Assembly (NCBI GenBank): GCA_963811585.1
Contig: CAWERR010000001.1
Span: 1-64,000 of the forward strand
Reading direction: 5' to 3'
Length of the DNA stretch: 64,000 nt
Source of the DNA: JACDHG01 sp963811585
GTDB taxonomy: Bacteria > Actinomycetota > Actinomycetes > Propionibacteriales > Nocardioidaceae
Shown: positions 42,973 through 53,410 of the stretch, one piece after another
How the letters are laid out: the number at the start of each line of letters is the position of its first letter
Numbering within the stretch: position 1 is the stretch's first letter
Notes under the pieces: generated by a model
What the model was told of the DNA's origin: nothing
The model's database searches: none
The model's input: only the letters and a program-made list of their open reading frames with translations
Program-made: the position numbers and the translations under genes

Positions 42973-45362
42973 CGACGCCGATCGAGACCCGGCCCAAGGC
43001 GCCCATCGGTGCCCCGGACGCCCTGCACGAGAACACGATCGGGGGCGTAGGCGAGAGCCCGCAGCGACCTGACTCGACCTTGAAGGTCACCGGCGAATTC
43101 GCGTACGGCAGCGATCTCTGGATGGACGACATGCTCTGGGGTGTCACCCTGCGCAGCCCACACCCCTATGCCCGCATCACGGGGATCGACATCGGTGAGG
43201 CGCTCGCCACGGCTGGTGTCTTCGCGGTGCTCACCCACGAGGATGTGCCGGGCGCCAAGACGTTCGGACTCGAGATCGCCGACCAACCGGTGCTGGCGAT
43301 CGACACGGTGCGGTATCAGGGCGAGCCGGTCGCGCTCGTTGCCGCTGACCATCCCGAGATCGCGCGCCAGGCAGCCAAGAAGATCAACGTGCACTACGAC
43401 GTGCTCGAGCCGATCACGGATGCCAGGGTGGCTCTCGGGCACGACTCCCGCGACCTGCACGGCGATCTTTCCGGCGACGTGACCGAGCTGAGCCGGGAAT
43501 CCGCGCATCTCCACCCGCACGGCAACCTCGTCCGCCACCTGAAGCTTCGGGTCGGCGATCCCAACCCGAAGGCAGACGTCGTCGTCGTGGGTGAGTACGA
43601 GGTCGGCATGCAGGACCAGGCGTTCCTCGGTCCGGAAGCCGGGCTCGCCGTGCCTGACGACGTCGGCGGGGTCGACCTGTACGTCGCGACGCAGTGGCTG
43701 CACGTCGACCAGCGGCAGATCTGTGCGGCGCTCGGCTTGCCGCCAGATCAGGTGCGTCTCTCGCTGGCCGGTGTCGGCGGGGCGTTCGGTGGCCGCGAGG
43801 ACCTGTCCATGCACGTCCACGGCTGTCTGCTCGCGCTGCACACCGGCAAGCCGATCAAGATGGTCTACAACCGCGAGGAGTCGTTCTTTGGGCACGTGCA
43901 CCGCCACCCCGCGACGATGCGCTACGAGCACGGCGCGGACCGCGACGGGAAGCTCGTCTACGTGAACGCCGAGATCTATCTCGACGGCGGCGCCTACGCC
44001 TCGTCGACCCCGGCGGTGGTCGGCAACGCGGGCACGATGGGTGTCGGCCCGTACGTCATACCGAACATCCACGTCGACTGCTACGGCGCCTACACGAACA
44101 ACCCGCCGTGCGGCGCGATGCGGGGGTTCGGATCGGTGCAGACCGCGTTTGCCTACGAGGCCCAGATGGACAAGCTGGCGGCCGCGCTCGGCATGGACCC
44201 GGTCGAAGTGCGCAAGCTCAACGCGATGGAGGAGGGCTCCACGGCACCCACGGGTCAAGTGGTCGACAGCGCAGCCCCGGTGGTCGAGCTGCTGGAGCGG
44301 CTGCAGGCGATGCCGATGCCACTCGACCTCGACCCCTCCGATCTGCGACACCTCCCCGGCGGCGTCTCCAACACCACGCACGGCGAGGGAGTCCTCCGTG
44401 GTGTCGGGTATGCCGTTGCCTACAAGAACGTCGGCTTCTCCGAAGGCTTCGACGACTACTCGACCGCGCGGGTGCGGCTCGAGGTCGTCGGTGGAGCCCC
44501 TCACGTGACCGTGCACACGGCCGCGGCGGAGGTGGGGCAGGGGCTCGTCACGGTCGAGCAACAGATCTGCCGCACCGAGCTCGGAGTCGACACCGTCGTC
44601 GTGCACCCGAAGGACACCCAGGTCGGCTCCGGAGGCTCGACCTCGGCGTCGCGACAGACGTATGTCACGGGTGGTGCCGTGCAGGCGGCCTGCGTCCAGG
44701 TTCGCCAGGAGCTGCTCGGCCTGACCCAGCGCTACCTGGGAGAGACGATCCACGACCTCAGGCTTGAGGGCGGCATGGTGGTTTCCGAGGGCCGCGGCGC
44801 CGTTGCCTCGATCGCCGATGTGTTGGGCGACAACGTGATCGAGGAGACGCTCGAGTGGCGACACCGCAAGACGGAGCCCATCGACCCGGAGACGGGGCAG
44901 GGGTTCGCGCACGTTCAGTACGCCTTCGCCGCCCACCGTGCGGTGGTGGATGTCGATGTCGATCTTGGGCTCGTCAAGGTCGTCGAGCTTGCGTGCACGC
45001 AGGACGTTGGCAAGGCGATCAACCCCGACGCAGTCCTCGGGCAGATCCAGGGCGGCAGCACGCAGGGGATGGGCCTGGCGCTGATGGAGGAGATCCAGAT
45101 CGTCGACGGCAAGATCCGCAACCCGTCGTTCACCGACTACCTGATCCCGACAATCCTCGACACGCCGCCGATGCCGATCCAGGTGCTGGAGTACGCCGAT
45201 CCGCATGCGCCGTACGGCCTGCGCGGCGTCGGTGAGGCCCCGACGATCTCGTCCGGCCCTGCCGTGATGGCGGCCATCCGTGACGCCTGCGGCCTTGCCC
45301 TGACCAGGGTGCCGGTCCGCCCCGAACACATCACCGGCACAGGAAAGGAAGTCGATGAGTGA
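42969..45362 (+). CDS. Xanthine dehydrogenase molybdopterin-binding subunit
   Basis: 797 residues, normal for the large subunit. Landmarks: GVGESPQRPDSTLKVTGEF, GVTLRSPHPYARI, QDQAFLGPEAGLAV, AGVGGAFGGREDLSMHV, CGAMRGFGSVQTAFAYEAQMD, the GSGGSTSASRQTYV moco region, and GVGEAPTISSGPAVMAAIRDA with the active-site Glu near the C-terminus. It oxidises hypoxanthine/xanthine to urate. A 988-codon open frame on the other strand is only its GC-driven shadow. The end overlaps the malate synthase start by eight bases. Confidence 0.96.
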   Translation: MTTPIETRPKAPIGAPDALHENTIGGVGESPQRPDSTLKVTGEFAYGSDLWMDDMLWGVTLRSPHPYARITGIDIGEALATAGVFAVLTHEDVPGAKTFGLEIADQPVLAIDTVRYQGEPVALVAADHPEIARQAAKKINVHYDVLEPITDARVALGHDSRDLHGDLSGDVTELSRESAHLHPHGNLVRHLKLRVGDPNPKADVVVVGEYEVGMQDQAFLGPEAGLAVPDDVGGVDLYVATQWLHVDQRQICAALGLPPDQVRLSLAGVGGAFGGREDLSMHVHGCLLALHTGKPIKMVYNREESFFGHVHRHPATMRYEHGADRDGKLVYVNAEIYLDGGAYASSTPAVVGNAGTMGVGPYVIPNIHVDCYGAYTNNPPCGAMRGFGSVQTAFAYEAQMDKLAAALGMDPVEVRKLNAMEEGSTAPTGQVVDSAAPVVELLERLQAMPMPLDLDPSDLRHLPGGVSNTTHGEGVLRGVGYAVAYKNVGFSEGFDDYSTARVRLEVVGGAPHVTVHTAAAEVGQGLVTVEQQICRTELGVDTVVVHPKDTQVGSGGSTSASRQTYVTGGAVQAACVQVRQELLGLTQRYLGETIHDLRLEGGMVVSEGRGAVASIADVLGDNVIEETLEWRHRKTEPIDPETGQGFAHVQYAFAAHRAVVDVDVDLGLVKVVELACTQDVGKAINPDAVLGQIQGGSTQGMGLALMEEIQIVDGKIRNPSFTDYLIPTILDTPPMPIQVLEYADPHAPYGLRGVGEAPTISSGPAVMAAIRDACGLALTRVPVRPEHITGTGKEVDE

Positions 45363-46979
45363 GTTGACCGGAGTCGAGGTGCGGGCGCCGCAGCGAGGAG
45401 CCGCGGCAGGACGAGATCCTCACGCCCGCAGGCCCTGGGGTTCGTGGCCGACCTGCAGCGCGACGTTCGGCGCCCGGCGCGACGAGCTGCTGCAAGCCCG
45501 GGCGGAGCGGCGCAAGCAGATCAGCGAGACCGGCACGCTCGACTTCCTCGCCGAGACGCAGGACGTCCGCGACGGCGAGTGGACGGTGGCGCCGGCGCCG
45601 GTCGCGCTGCAGGACCGGCGGGTCGAGATCACCGGGCCGACCGACGCCAAGATGGCGATCAACGCGCTGAACTCCGGCGCCCGGGTCTGGCTGGCCGACC
45701 TCGAGGACGCCAACACCCCGCACTGGAGCAACGTGATCGAGGGCCAGGTGTCGCTGTACGACGCGCACCGCCACCAGCTGGCGTTCACCTCGCCCGAGGG
45801 CAAGCAGTACGCGCTGAACGACGGCGACCTGGCCGTGCCGGTCGTGCGCCCGCGCGGCTGGCACTTCGACGAGAAGCACGTGCTCGTCGACGGCCAGCCC
45901 GATGGTGGCGGCGTTCCTCGACTTCGGGCTGCACTTCTTCCACAACGCCGAGGAGCTGCTGGCGCGCGGGCTCGGGCCGTACTACTACCTGCCGAAGATG
46001 GAGAGCCACCTCGAGGCGCGGCTCTGGAACGACGTCTTCACCCACGCGCAGGCCGTGTCTCGGCATCCCGCACGGCAGCGTCCGCGCCACCGTCCTGATC
46101 GAGACGATCCCGGCGGCGTTCGAGATGGAGGAGATCCTCTACGAGCTGCGCGAGCACGCGTCGGGGCTCAACGCCGGTCGGTGGGACTACCTGTTCAGCA
46201 TCATCAAGAACTTCCGCGACGGCGGCGAGGCGTTCGTGCTGCCGGACCGGGCCGCGGTGACGATGACGTCGCCGTTCATGCGGGCCTACAGCGAGCTGCT
46301 CGTGTCAGACCTGCCACAAGCGCGGGGCGTTCGCGATGGGCGGGATGGCGGCGTTCATCCCGAGCCGCCGCGACCCCGAGGTCAACGCGGTGGCGATGGA
46401 CAAGGTGCGGGCCGACAAGGAGCGCGAGGCTCGGCGACGGCTACGACGGCTCTTGGGTCGCCCATCCCGACCTGGTGCCGATCTGCCTGGAGGTGTTCGA
46501 CGCGCGTGCTCGGGTCGACCAGCCCGAACCAGCTCGTCGCGGCAGCGCGACGACGTGACGGTCGACGGCGCCGAGCTGATCGACCTGACGACGACCGAAG
46601 GCGAGGTCACGGCCGCAGGGCGTGCGCGGCAACGTGTCGGTGGCGATCCGCTACATCGTGTCGTGGCTGCAACGGCGTCGGGGCCGCCGCGATCGACAAC
46701 CTGATGGAGGATGCCGCGACGGCGGAGATCTCGCGCAGCCAGCTCTGGCAGTGGACCCACGCCGGCAGCCACGACCGACGACGGTGCCGCGATCACGGCC
46801 GAGTACGTGCGGGCAGTCGTCGAGGAGGTCTACTCCGAGCTCGCGATCACGTGGGCCGACCAGCCCGAGACGATGGAGGCTCTCGACCGAGCGCGCGCGT
46901 CTGTTCGAGACGCGTCGCGCTCGACGACGACTTCGCCGACTTCCTGACCCTTCCGGCTTACGCCGAGTACGTCGAGTGA
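45355..46979 (+). pseudogene. aceB: Malate synthase A (frameshifted as read)
   Basis: Condenses glyoxylate with acetyl-CoA. Landmarks in order across frames: ELTGVEVRAP, DTQDVRDGEWTVAP-like, TDAKMAINALNSGARVWLADLEDANTPHW (landmark), FFHNAEELLARGLGPYYYLPKMESHLEARLWNDVF, GSVRATVLIETIPAAFEMEEILYEL, GRWDYLFSIIKNF, MGGMAAFIPSRRDPEVN, WVAHPDLVPICLEVF, WQWTHAG and the end FLTLPAYAEYVE. About eight frame changes are needed. ATG 45355 after AGGAAAGGAA. Here it serves the purine operon by removing glyoxylate from ureidoglycolate. Confidence 0.9.
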
Positions 46980-48276
46980 CGTCACCCCACGGGTCGCCCC
47001 GGTTCGGTGCCGACGACCTCGCCGCACTCGACGCCATCGTCGCTCCTGCGGACGAGCGGATGGCGCGGCTCTACCCGGGCGATGACGGTCGTCGGCAGCC
47101 GGTGCACACGGTCTACGTCCCGGCCGACCGGATGGCGCCCGACTTGACGCAGCGGTGGGGCGCCGAGGCGCGCCGAGCGCTCGACGAATACGCGCCGACA
47201 CCGCAGCGGTTCGCGGAGGCGCTTAGGCTTTCCGGGGCCGCCGGCGAGGCACTCTGGGATGACGGAGTCTGGGACCGCGTCCTGCGCAAGCTCGACACCG
47301 AGCCGATCGAAGACCTCCGCATCGACCTCGAGGACGGGTACGGCACGCGCGACGACGATGTCGAGGATCGTGACGCGGTGGCCGCGGCTCGCGCACTCGT
47401 CGACGGCTGTCGAGAGTGGTGTCGCGCCGCCGTACTGCGGGATCCGGTTCAAGTCGTTCGAGGCCGCGACGCGGCGGCGTGGACTGCGCACGCTCGATCT
47501 CTTCCTGGGCACGCTGCTTGAAGGCGGTGGTTTGCCCGACGGCTGGGTCGTCACGCTTCCGAAGGTCACGTCGGTCGAGCAGGTGCACGCGATGGTCGAG
47601 GCCTGCCGCGCGGCTCGAGGCGGCGTACGGGCTTCCCGAGCGACGTTTGCGGTTCGAGATCCAGATCGAGACGGCGCAGTCGATCCTTGCCCACGACGGC
47701 ACGAGCCTGGTGGCCCAACTTGTCCACGAGAGCGACGGCCGTTGCACCGGTCTCCACTTCGGCACTTACGACTACACCGCAGCGCTCGGTATCAGTGCCG
47801 GACAGCAGGCGATGGACCATCCAGCCGCCGAACATGCGAAGAATGTGATGGCACTGGCTGCGGCCGGCACCGGCGTACGGCTGTCCGACGGGTCGAGCAA
47901 CGTACTCCCGGTCGGAGACCCGCATCTGGTCCATCACATCTGGGCGGAGCACGCTCGATTGGTTCGACGTTCTCTCGAGCGGGGGTTCTACCAGGGATGG
48001 GATCTGCACCCAGCGCAGCTCCCCACGCGTTTCGCGGCAACCTATCTGTTCTTCCGTGACGACATCTACTTCGTCGTCGCCCGGTTGCAGGGCTACCTCG
48101 GTCTTCTCGGCCAAGGCGATGACCCCGGGCAGTATCTGGACGAGCCCGCGACAGCGCAGGCACTGGCTCAGTTCGTACTTCGCGGTGTGGACTGCGGTGC
48201 ACTTTCTGCGGAACTCGTCGGCGACAGCAGCGTCATGGACGCGGTACGCAAGCTCGCCAGCGCGGCGGATTGGATG
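46976..48276 (+). pseudogene. DUF6986 / CitE-like aldolase-type protein (frameshifted as read)
   Basis: About 430 residues. TIM-barrel relative of HpcH/HpaI aldolases and CitE: LRIDLEDGYGTRDDDVEDRDA (acidic metal loop), GIRFKSFEAATRRRGLRTLD, LPKVTSVEQVHAMVEAC, RFEIQIETAQSIL, HFGTYDYTAALGIS, and GFYQGWDLHPAQLPTRFAATY. Two frame changes (about 47415 and 47615). GTG 46976 overlaps the aceB stop (GTGA). The frame has no stop before the allantoinase start and runs into it. Function unknown; its invariant company of malate synthase and allantoinase suggests a role in ureidoglycolate or glyoxylate handling (inference). Confidence 0.75.
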
Positions 48277-49676
48277 ATCGCCAAGACCCCTGCCTGGCCG
48301 GCCGATCGGGTGTTCCGCGGCCGATGCGTGCTGCCCGACGGTGAGCGTCATGCCGCTGTCGGCGTACGCGATGGTGTGATCGCCTGGGTCGAACCCTCCG
48401 GCGGCGATACGCGACGTGAAGTGGTCTCACGCGCCCGCGACGAGAGCGCAGTCATCGATCTCGCCAACGATGAGGTGCTGCTTCCCGGTCTCGTCGACAC
48501 CCATGTCCACGTCAACGAGCCGGGCCGCACTGACTGGGAGGGGTTCGCGTCAGCGACCCGAGCGGCAGCAGCGGGCGGCGTGACGACGATCATCGACATG
48601 CCGCTCAACTCGATCCCTCCGACGATCGACATGGAGGCGCTAGCGACGAAGCGGACAGTCACCGAAGGTCAGCGGTTTGTCGATGTCGGCTTCTGGGGTG
48701 GGGCGGTGCCATCGAGTCTGGGCACACTCGAAACCCTTTACCAGCAAGGGGTTTTCGGCTTCAAGTGCTTCCTGCTGCCCAGCGGGGTAGAGGAGTTCCC
48801 GCCGCTCGACCGATCGGGTCTCGATGCGGCAATGCGGGAGGTCGCGGGCTTCGATGGGCTGCTGATCGTCCATGCCGAGGACGCCGCCACGATCGAAGGT
48901 GCACCGGCCTTCGCCGGACGCTCGTACGCCGATTTCCTTCGGTCCCGTCCGCCGGAGGCCGAGGACCGGGCGATTGCCGAGGTGCTCGAGCTGGCCGCTC
49001 AGCACGGCACGCGGGTCCACGTCCTGCACCTGTCCGGCGCCGCTTCTCTGTCGCGGCTGGCGCAGGCTCGGGATGCCGGCGTGCGGGTGACGGTAGAGAC
49101 GTGTCCGCACTACCTGACGCTGTCCGCCGAAGGAATCGAGGACGGCGCCACCGAGTTCAAGTGCTGTCCGCCGATCCGCGACGCCGCCAACCAGGACGGC
49201 TGTGGCAGGGGTTGCGGGACGGTGTTGTCGACAGCGTCGTCTCCGACCACTCACCGTCGACGCCTGCCCTCAAAGTCTTCGAGACTGGCGACTTCGGTGC
49301 TGCCTGGGGTGGCGTTTCCTCTTTGCAGCTTGGGCTTTCGTTGGTCTGGACCCAAGCGTCATACCGGGGGATGGAGGTTGCAGACGTCGTGCGGTGGATG
49401 TCTACCGCACCCGCGGAAGTGGCTGGTGTTGAGGGCAAGGGCGCGATCGCGGAGGGGTACGACGCTGACCTCGTCGTGTTCGGTCCAGACGAGACCTTCG
49501 AGGTCGATCCCGACCGGCTGCACCACAAACACAACATCACTCCCTACGCGGGGCGTGAGCTGCGGGGAGTCGTACGCCAAACCTGGCTTGCTGGTCGAGC
49601 GATTGCACGACGAGGCGCGGTGGAGGACCCGCCGATCGGTCGGCTGCTCGCTCGTGGAGGATCTACACATGTCTGA
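48274..49676 (+). pseudogene. allB: Allantoinase (one frameshift as read)
   Basis: About 467 residues. Cyclic amidohydrolase opening allantoin to allantoate: metal motif GLVDTHVHVNEPGRTDWEGF, carboxylated Lys region GVFGFKCFLLPSGVEEF, HAEDAATIEG, VHVLHLSGAASL, ETCPHYLTLSAEGIEDGATEFKCCPPIR in order, then SDHSPSTPALK in the next frame and NITPYAGRELRGVVRQTWLAG. One missing base near 49200 (expected NQDRLWQGLRDG) breaks the frame. ATG 48274 sits in frame with the preceding DUF6986 gene. The stop overlaps the allantoicase start by eight bases. Confidence 0.93.
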
Positions 49677-50694
49677 CTCGCCCGCACCGCCGGCTTTCGC
49701 CGTCGTGCCCGGATCTGGCGTCGCGCCAGCTCGCCGGCAGCGTCGTCGCCGCTAACGACGAGCTATTCGCCCAGCGCGAGAACCTGATCAAACCCGAGCC
49801 ATCGGTCTTCGCCGTCGCACGAGTTCGGCCACAAGGGCAAGGTGTACGACGGCTGGGAGACCCGGCGGCGACGCGAGCCAGGTCACGACTGGGCGATCGT
49901 GCGGCTTGGCGTCCCCGGCGTCATCCACGGTGTCATCGTCGACACGGCCTGGTTCACCGGGAACTACCCACCATTCATTTCAGTCGAGGCCGTGCGCGTG
50001 AGCGGCTACCCCTCGCCCGAGGAGCTCGAAGGTGCCGACTGGGTCCCGCTGGTCAGAAATCTTCGGCCCTCGGCGACACCGCCAACGCCTACGACGTCGA
50101 CGACCCGCGGGTCTGGACGCATGTGCGCCTGTCGCATCTATCCCGACGGGGGTGTTGCGCGGTTCCGTGTGCACGGTGAGATCGTGCCCGACCCCCGTTT
50201 CCTCGCGGCACGATCGACCTTGCTGCGTTGGAGAACGGCGGTGTGCTGGTTGCCTGCTCTGACGCGTTTTACTCATCGCCCGCAAAACCTGATCCTGCCC
50301 GGTCGCGCTCAGATCATGGGTCACGGCTGGGAGAACGCCCGCCGCCGAGGCGACGGCAACGACTTCGCGATCTACCGCCTTGCGGGTGAGGGGACGGTCG
50401 AGCACGTCGAGCTCGACACCTCGTACTTCGTCGGCAACGCCCCTGGCATGGTCAAGTTGAGCGGCTGTATGCACGACCGACCCAGTTCCGGCCGCCGGCG
50501 CCGAATGGTTCGACCTGGTCGCGAAGACTCGGTCACAACCCGACACCCGACATCGCTACGTCGTCTCCACCGAACGCCCGACCACGCACGTGCGCCTAGA
50601 CGTCTTCCCCGACGGCGGGTTGGCCAGGCTACGAGTCTGGGGCAGCCTCACCGACGACGGTCTCGCAGCAGCCCAAGCCCGCTGGAACGCCTGA
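49669..50694 (+). pseudogene. alc: Allantoicase (frameshifted as read)
   Basis: Hydrolyses allantoate to ureidoglycolate and urea. Two repeated jelly-roll domains: EFGHKGKVYDGWETRRRREPGHDWAIVRLGVPG-type first half (the FGHKGK and DGWETRRRR motifs are split by a frame change near 49815) and the second repeat IMGHGWENARRRGDGNDFAIYRLAGEGTVEHVELDTSYFVGNAP (landmarks), ending LRVWGSLTDDGLAAAQARWNA. At least five frame changes. ATG 49669 after GTGGAGG. Last gene of the purine operon. Confidence 0.9.
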
Positions 50695-50742
50695 CTGCTC
50701 CGTCGGTCGAGCTGTGCAACGGCGCTCGAGCTACCCCATGGC

Positions 50743-50761
50743 GGTCGAGCTTGTCGAGACC
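50743..50761. repeat. Dispersed 19-bp palindromic repeat (REP-like)
   Basis: GGTCGAGCTTGTCGAGACC, exact copy, 49 bp after the allantoicase stop; a shorter degenerate copy (GGTCGAGCTGTG) precedes it at about 50705. The 334-bp gap 50695-51028 holds this, the inverted pair below and a hairpin, and no gene I can support. Confidence 0.8.
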
Positions 50762-50847
50762 CCGGCGGTCGCGCTCGTGGTGAAAGAGCGCAGCAACGCC
50801 GAGAGTTTCGGTGATGGTTGCGTCACGCTGGCGGCTGCCGGTACGGC

Positions 50848-50890
50848 GGTCGAGCTTGTCGAGAGCCCGGTGATCTCGACAAGCTCGATC
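50848..50890. repeat. Inverted pair of the REP-like repeat
   Basis: GGTCGAGCTTGTCGAGAGC (50848-50866) faces GATCTCGACAAGCTCGATC (50872-50890) across a five-base gap, giving a long potential stem with a few mismatches. Confidence 0.75.
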
Positions 50891-50962
50891 AGCGGAAGGG
50901 TCACTCCCAACCAGCCGAGTTCGTATTTCAGGTACAGCCGATTGAGTTACCGAAAAGTGTCG

Positions 50963-50987
50963 AGAACCCTTGTGTATAAGGGGTTCT
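50963..50987. other. Inverted repeat upstream of the HNH gene
   Basis: AGAACCC / GGGTTCT, 7-bp arms with an 11-base AT-rich centre (TTGTGTATAAG) including TATAAG; either a weak terminator or part of the promoter of the HNH endonuclease gene 42 bp downstream. Confidence 0.35.
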
Positions 50988-51028
50988 GAGCTTCAGAATT
51001 GTCGGCAGTCACCGATAGATTCACTCCC

Positions 51029-52506
51029 ATGCACGACACGCACACCGCCACCACCGCCGCCGCTGACGTCGACACCCTCGACGCCGACCAAACCCTGACC
51101 CGCGCCGAAGAGGCCCGCCGACGGTCGGAGGCCGCCGACGTCGAGATGCTTCAGATCGCCGCCCACTGGGCCGACGTCCACGGCACCCTCCAAGGGACAG
51201 GGTTCGCGTTGCCCGGTGCCGAACGGCTGATCCAGATCGGCGGCGAAGGCACCCCGCAGGTGGCCGAGTTCGCCTGCGCCGAGCTCGGGGCCGTCCTCGG
51301 CCCTGTCCACCTACGCCGGCGAACTCCTGATCGCCGACGCCCTCGACCTCCGCCACCGCCTCCCCCTCCTCTGGGGACGGATCTGTGCCGGTGAGGTGAA
51401 ACCGTGGATCGGCCGCAAGACCGCCCACGCCACCCGCAGCCACGACACCGCCGCCGCGGCCGCCGTCGACGCCAAAGTCAGCCGGTGGGGCGACCGGCTC
51501 ACCTGGACCCGGATCGAGACCATGATCGACGCCACCCTCACCGCCGCCGACCCCGAACGGGCCGCAGCCGAAGCCGAAGCCAGACAGACCCAGCACGGGG
51601 TGTGGGTGAAGCCGTCGGAAGATCATGAGACCGGGACCGCGTTCATCCGCGCCGACGCCGTCGACCTGAAATTCTTCGACGCCACCATCGACCGGATCGC
51701 CGACAGCATCGGACTGCTCGGCGACACCCGCAACAAGAACCTCCGCCGAGCCAAAGCCGTCGGGATCCTCGCCAGCCCCCAACAAGCCCTCGACCTCTAC
51801 GCCACCACCGCCGCCTCAGGCGCAGCCGAGCGACCCGACCTACCCGACGATGTGCCCTCCAGTATCGGACTCGACGACGCCGACGCCCACGGCGCCGGGC
51901 CAACGACCCCGGTGGGAACCCGGAGGCGTTCGTGCGGGGTGTCAGCATCAAGGTCGACCCCCGACCCAAAGCAGTCCTCTACGTCCACCTGACCAAGGAG
52001 TCGCTGGACTCCGGTGACGGGGTGGCACGGGTCGAAGGGATCGGACCCGTCACCGTTGACCAAGCCAAACAATGGCTCGGCGACTGCACGGTCACCCTCA
52101 AACCCGTCATCGACGTTGCCGGCATCGCACCCGTCGACGCCTACGAAATCCCCGACCAGATGCGCGAAGCCGTCCACCTCATGACGCCGGCCGACGTGTT
52201 CCCCTTCGCGTCGAACACCAGCCGCAAGATGGACCTCGACCACACCACCCCCTACATCCCCATGGTCTCGACAAGCTCGACCGGCGGGACCGCCTCGACA
52301 GCTCGACCAACGGAAGCGGCGGAGGACCACCCGGACAAACCGGGATCGGGAAACTCGGACCCCTGACCCGTCGACACCACCGAATCAAGACCCACAGCCG
52401 ATGGCAAGTCAAACAACCCTTCCCCGGCATCTACCTGTGGCGATCACCCCACGGCAGATACTGGCTCGTCGACCACACCGGCACCCGACGTCTCGGCGCA
52501 GCCTGA
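51029..52506 (+). pseudogene. DUF222 HNH endonuclease (frameshifted; REP-like insertion)
   Basis: About 490 residues. N-terminal DUF222 region (TLTRAEEARRRSEAADVEMLQIAAHWADVHG; LSTYAGELLIADALDLRHRLPLLWGRICAGEVKPW as landmarks) and C-terminal HNH nuclease part: MDLDHTTPYIP and, in another frame, LGPLTRRHHRIKTHSRWQVKQ and GRYWLVDHTGTRRL. Frame changes near 51305 and 51915 look like single-base events. Between the DHT and GPLTRRHH halves a REP-like repeat (52264-52282) with flanking sequence is inserted and the frame changes there. This family is highly multicopy in Nocardioidaceae and often decayed. ATG 51029. Confidence 0.82.
52264..52282. repeat. REP-like repeat inside the HNH endonuclease gene
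   Basis: GGTCTCGACAAGCTCGACC, exact copy in reverse orientation, lying between the two conserved HNH motifs of the gene. Confidence 0.85.
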
Positions 52507-52579
52507 GCCTTCACCCGCCTCGACCCAGGTCCTACGACGGGGTTCGAACGTGCGCACGCGCTCCTGAGACGATGGGGAC

Positions 52580-53390
52580 ATGACGGAATTCAAGCCGATC
52601 GACACGTGGCTCACCGACATGGACGGTGTCCTCGTCCATGAGGAGCGCCCGATTCCCGGGGCAGCCGAGTTCATCGACGCGTTGCGCAACTCGGGTCGAC
52701 GGTTTCTCGTCCTCACCAACAACTCCATCTTCACGCCTCGCGACCTGCGCGCCCGCCTCCTTGCAGCAGGGATCGACGTCCCCGAAGAGGCGATCTGGAC
52801 CTCCGCGCTGGCGACCGCGCAGTTCCTCGACCTGCAGCGGCCAGGCGGCACGGCGTACGCCATCGGCGAGGCCGGGCTCACCACCGCACTCCACGAGGTC
52901 GGCTACGTGCTGACAGAGCGGTCACCCGACTATGTCGTGCTGGGCGAGACCCGGAACCTGTCCTTCGAGGCGATCACGACCGGGATCAGGCTGATCGACA
53001 GCGGTGCCCGGTTCATCGCCACCAACCCGGACCCGACCGGGCCCTCGACCCATGGCTCCATTCCGGCAACGGGATCGGTGGCGGCACTGGTGACCAAGGC
53101 CACCGGGGTCGACCCGTACTTCATCGGCAAGCCCAACCCGCTGATGATGCGCAGCGCGCTCAACCGGATCGAGGCGCACTCGGAGACGACCGTCATGATC
53201 GGCGACCGGATGGAAACCGACGTTGTCTCCGGTTTGGAAGCGGGGCTGCGGACAGTCCTGGTCCTCACCGGGTCGACCCGCGAGCACCAGGTCGAGCGCT
53301 TCCCCTACAGAGCAACGCCGAATCGTGGAGTCTGTCGCCGACCTGATCGACCTGGTCGAGGAGTTCAATCCCACGGCCAGCGGGGCCTGA
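52580..53390 (+). pseudogene. HAD-IIA (NagD-like) phosphatase (one frameshift near the end)
   Basis: About 269 residues. HAD motif I WLTDMDGVLVHEE (Asp nucleophile and +2 Asp), motif II VLTNNS, C2-type cap, motif III Lys in FIGKPNPLMM and motif IV VMIGDRMETDVVSGLEAGL. The last about 25 residues are in another frame after a single-base change near 53315 and end IDLVEEFNPTASGA with TGA 53388-53390. Catalytic parts are complete. Probably a phosphoglycolate or nucleotide phosphatase; substrate not decided. Confidence 0.88.
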
Positions 53391-53410
53391 GCGAGCGTAC
53401 TCGAGACCCA

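Noticed and set aside
42363..45329. A 988-codon open frame on the minus strand
   Set aside because: It lies wholly antisense to the intact xanthine dehydrogenase large subunit, has no family motifs, and is explained by high GC and rare stops.
51021..51785. Gly-rich minus-strand open frame
   Set aside because: Antisense of the DUF222-HNH gene; low-complexity Gly/Val/Glu composition is typical of a shadow frame.
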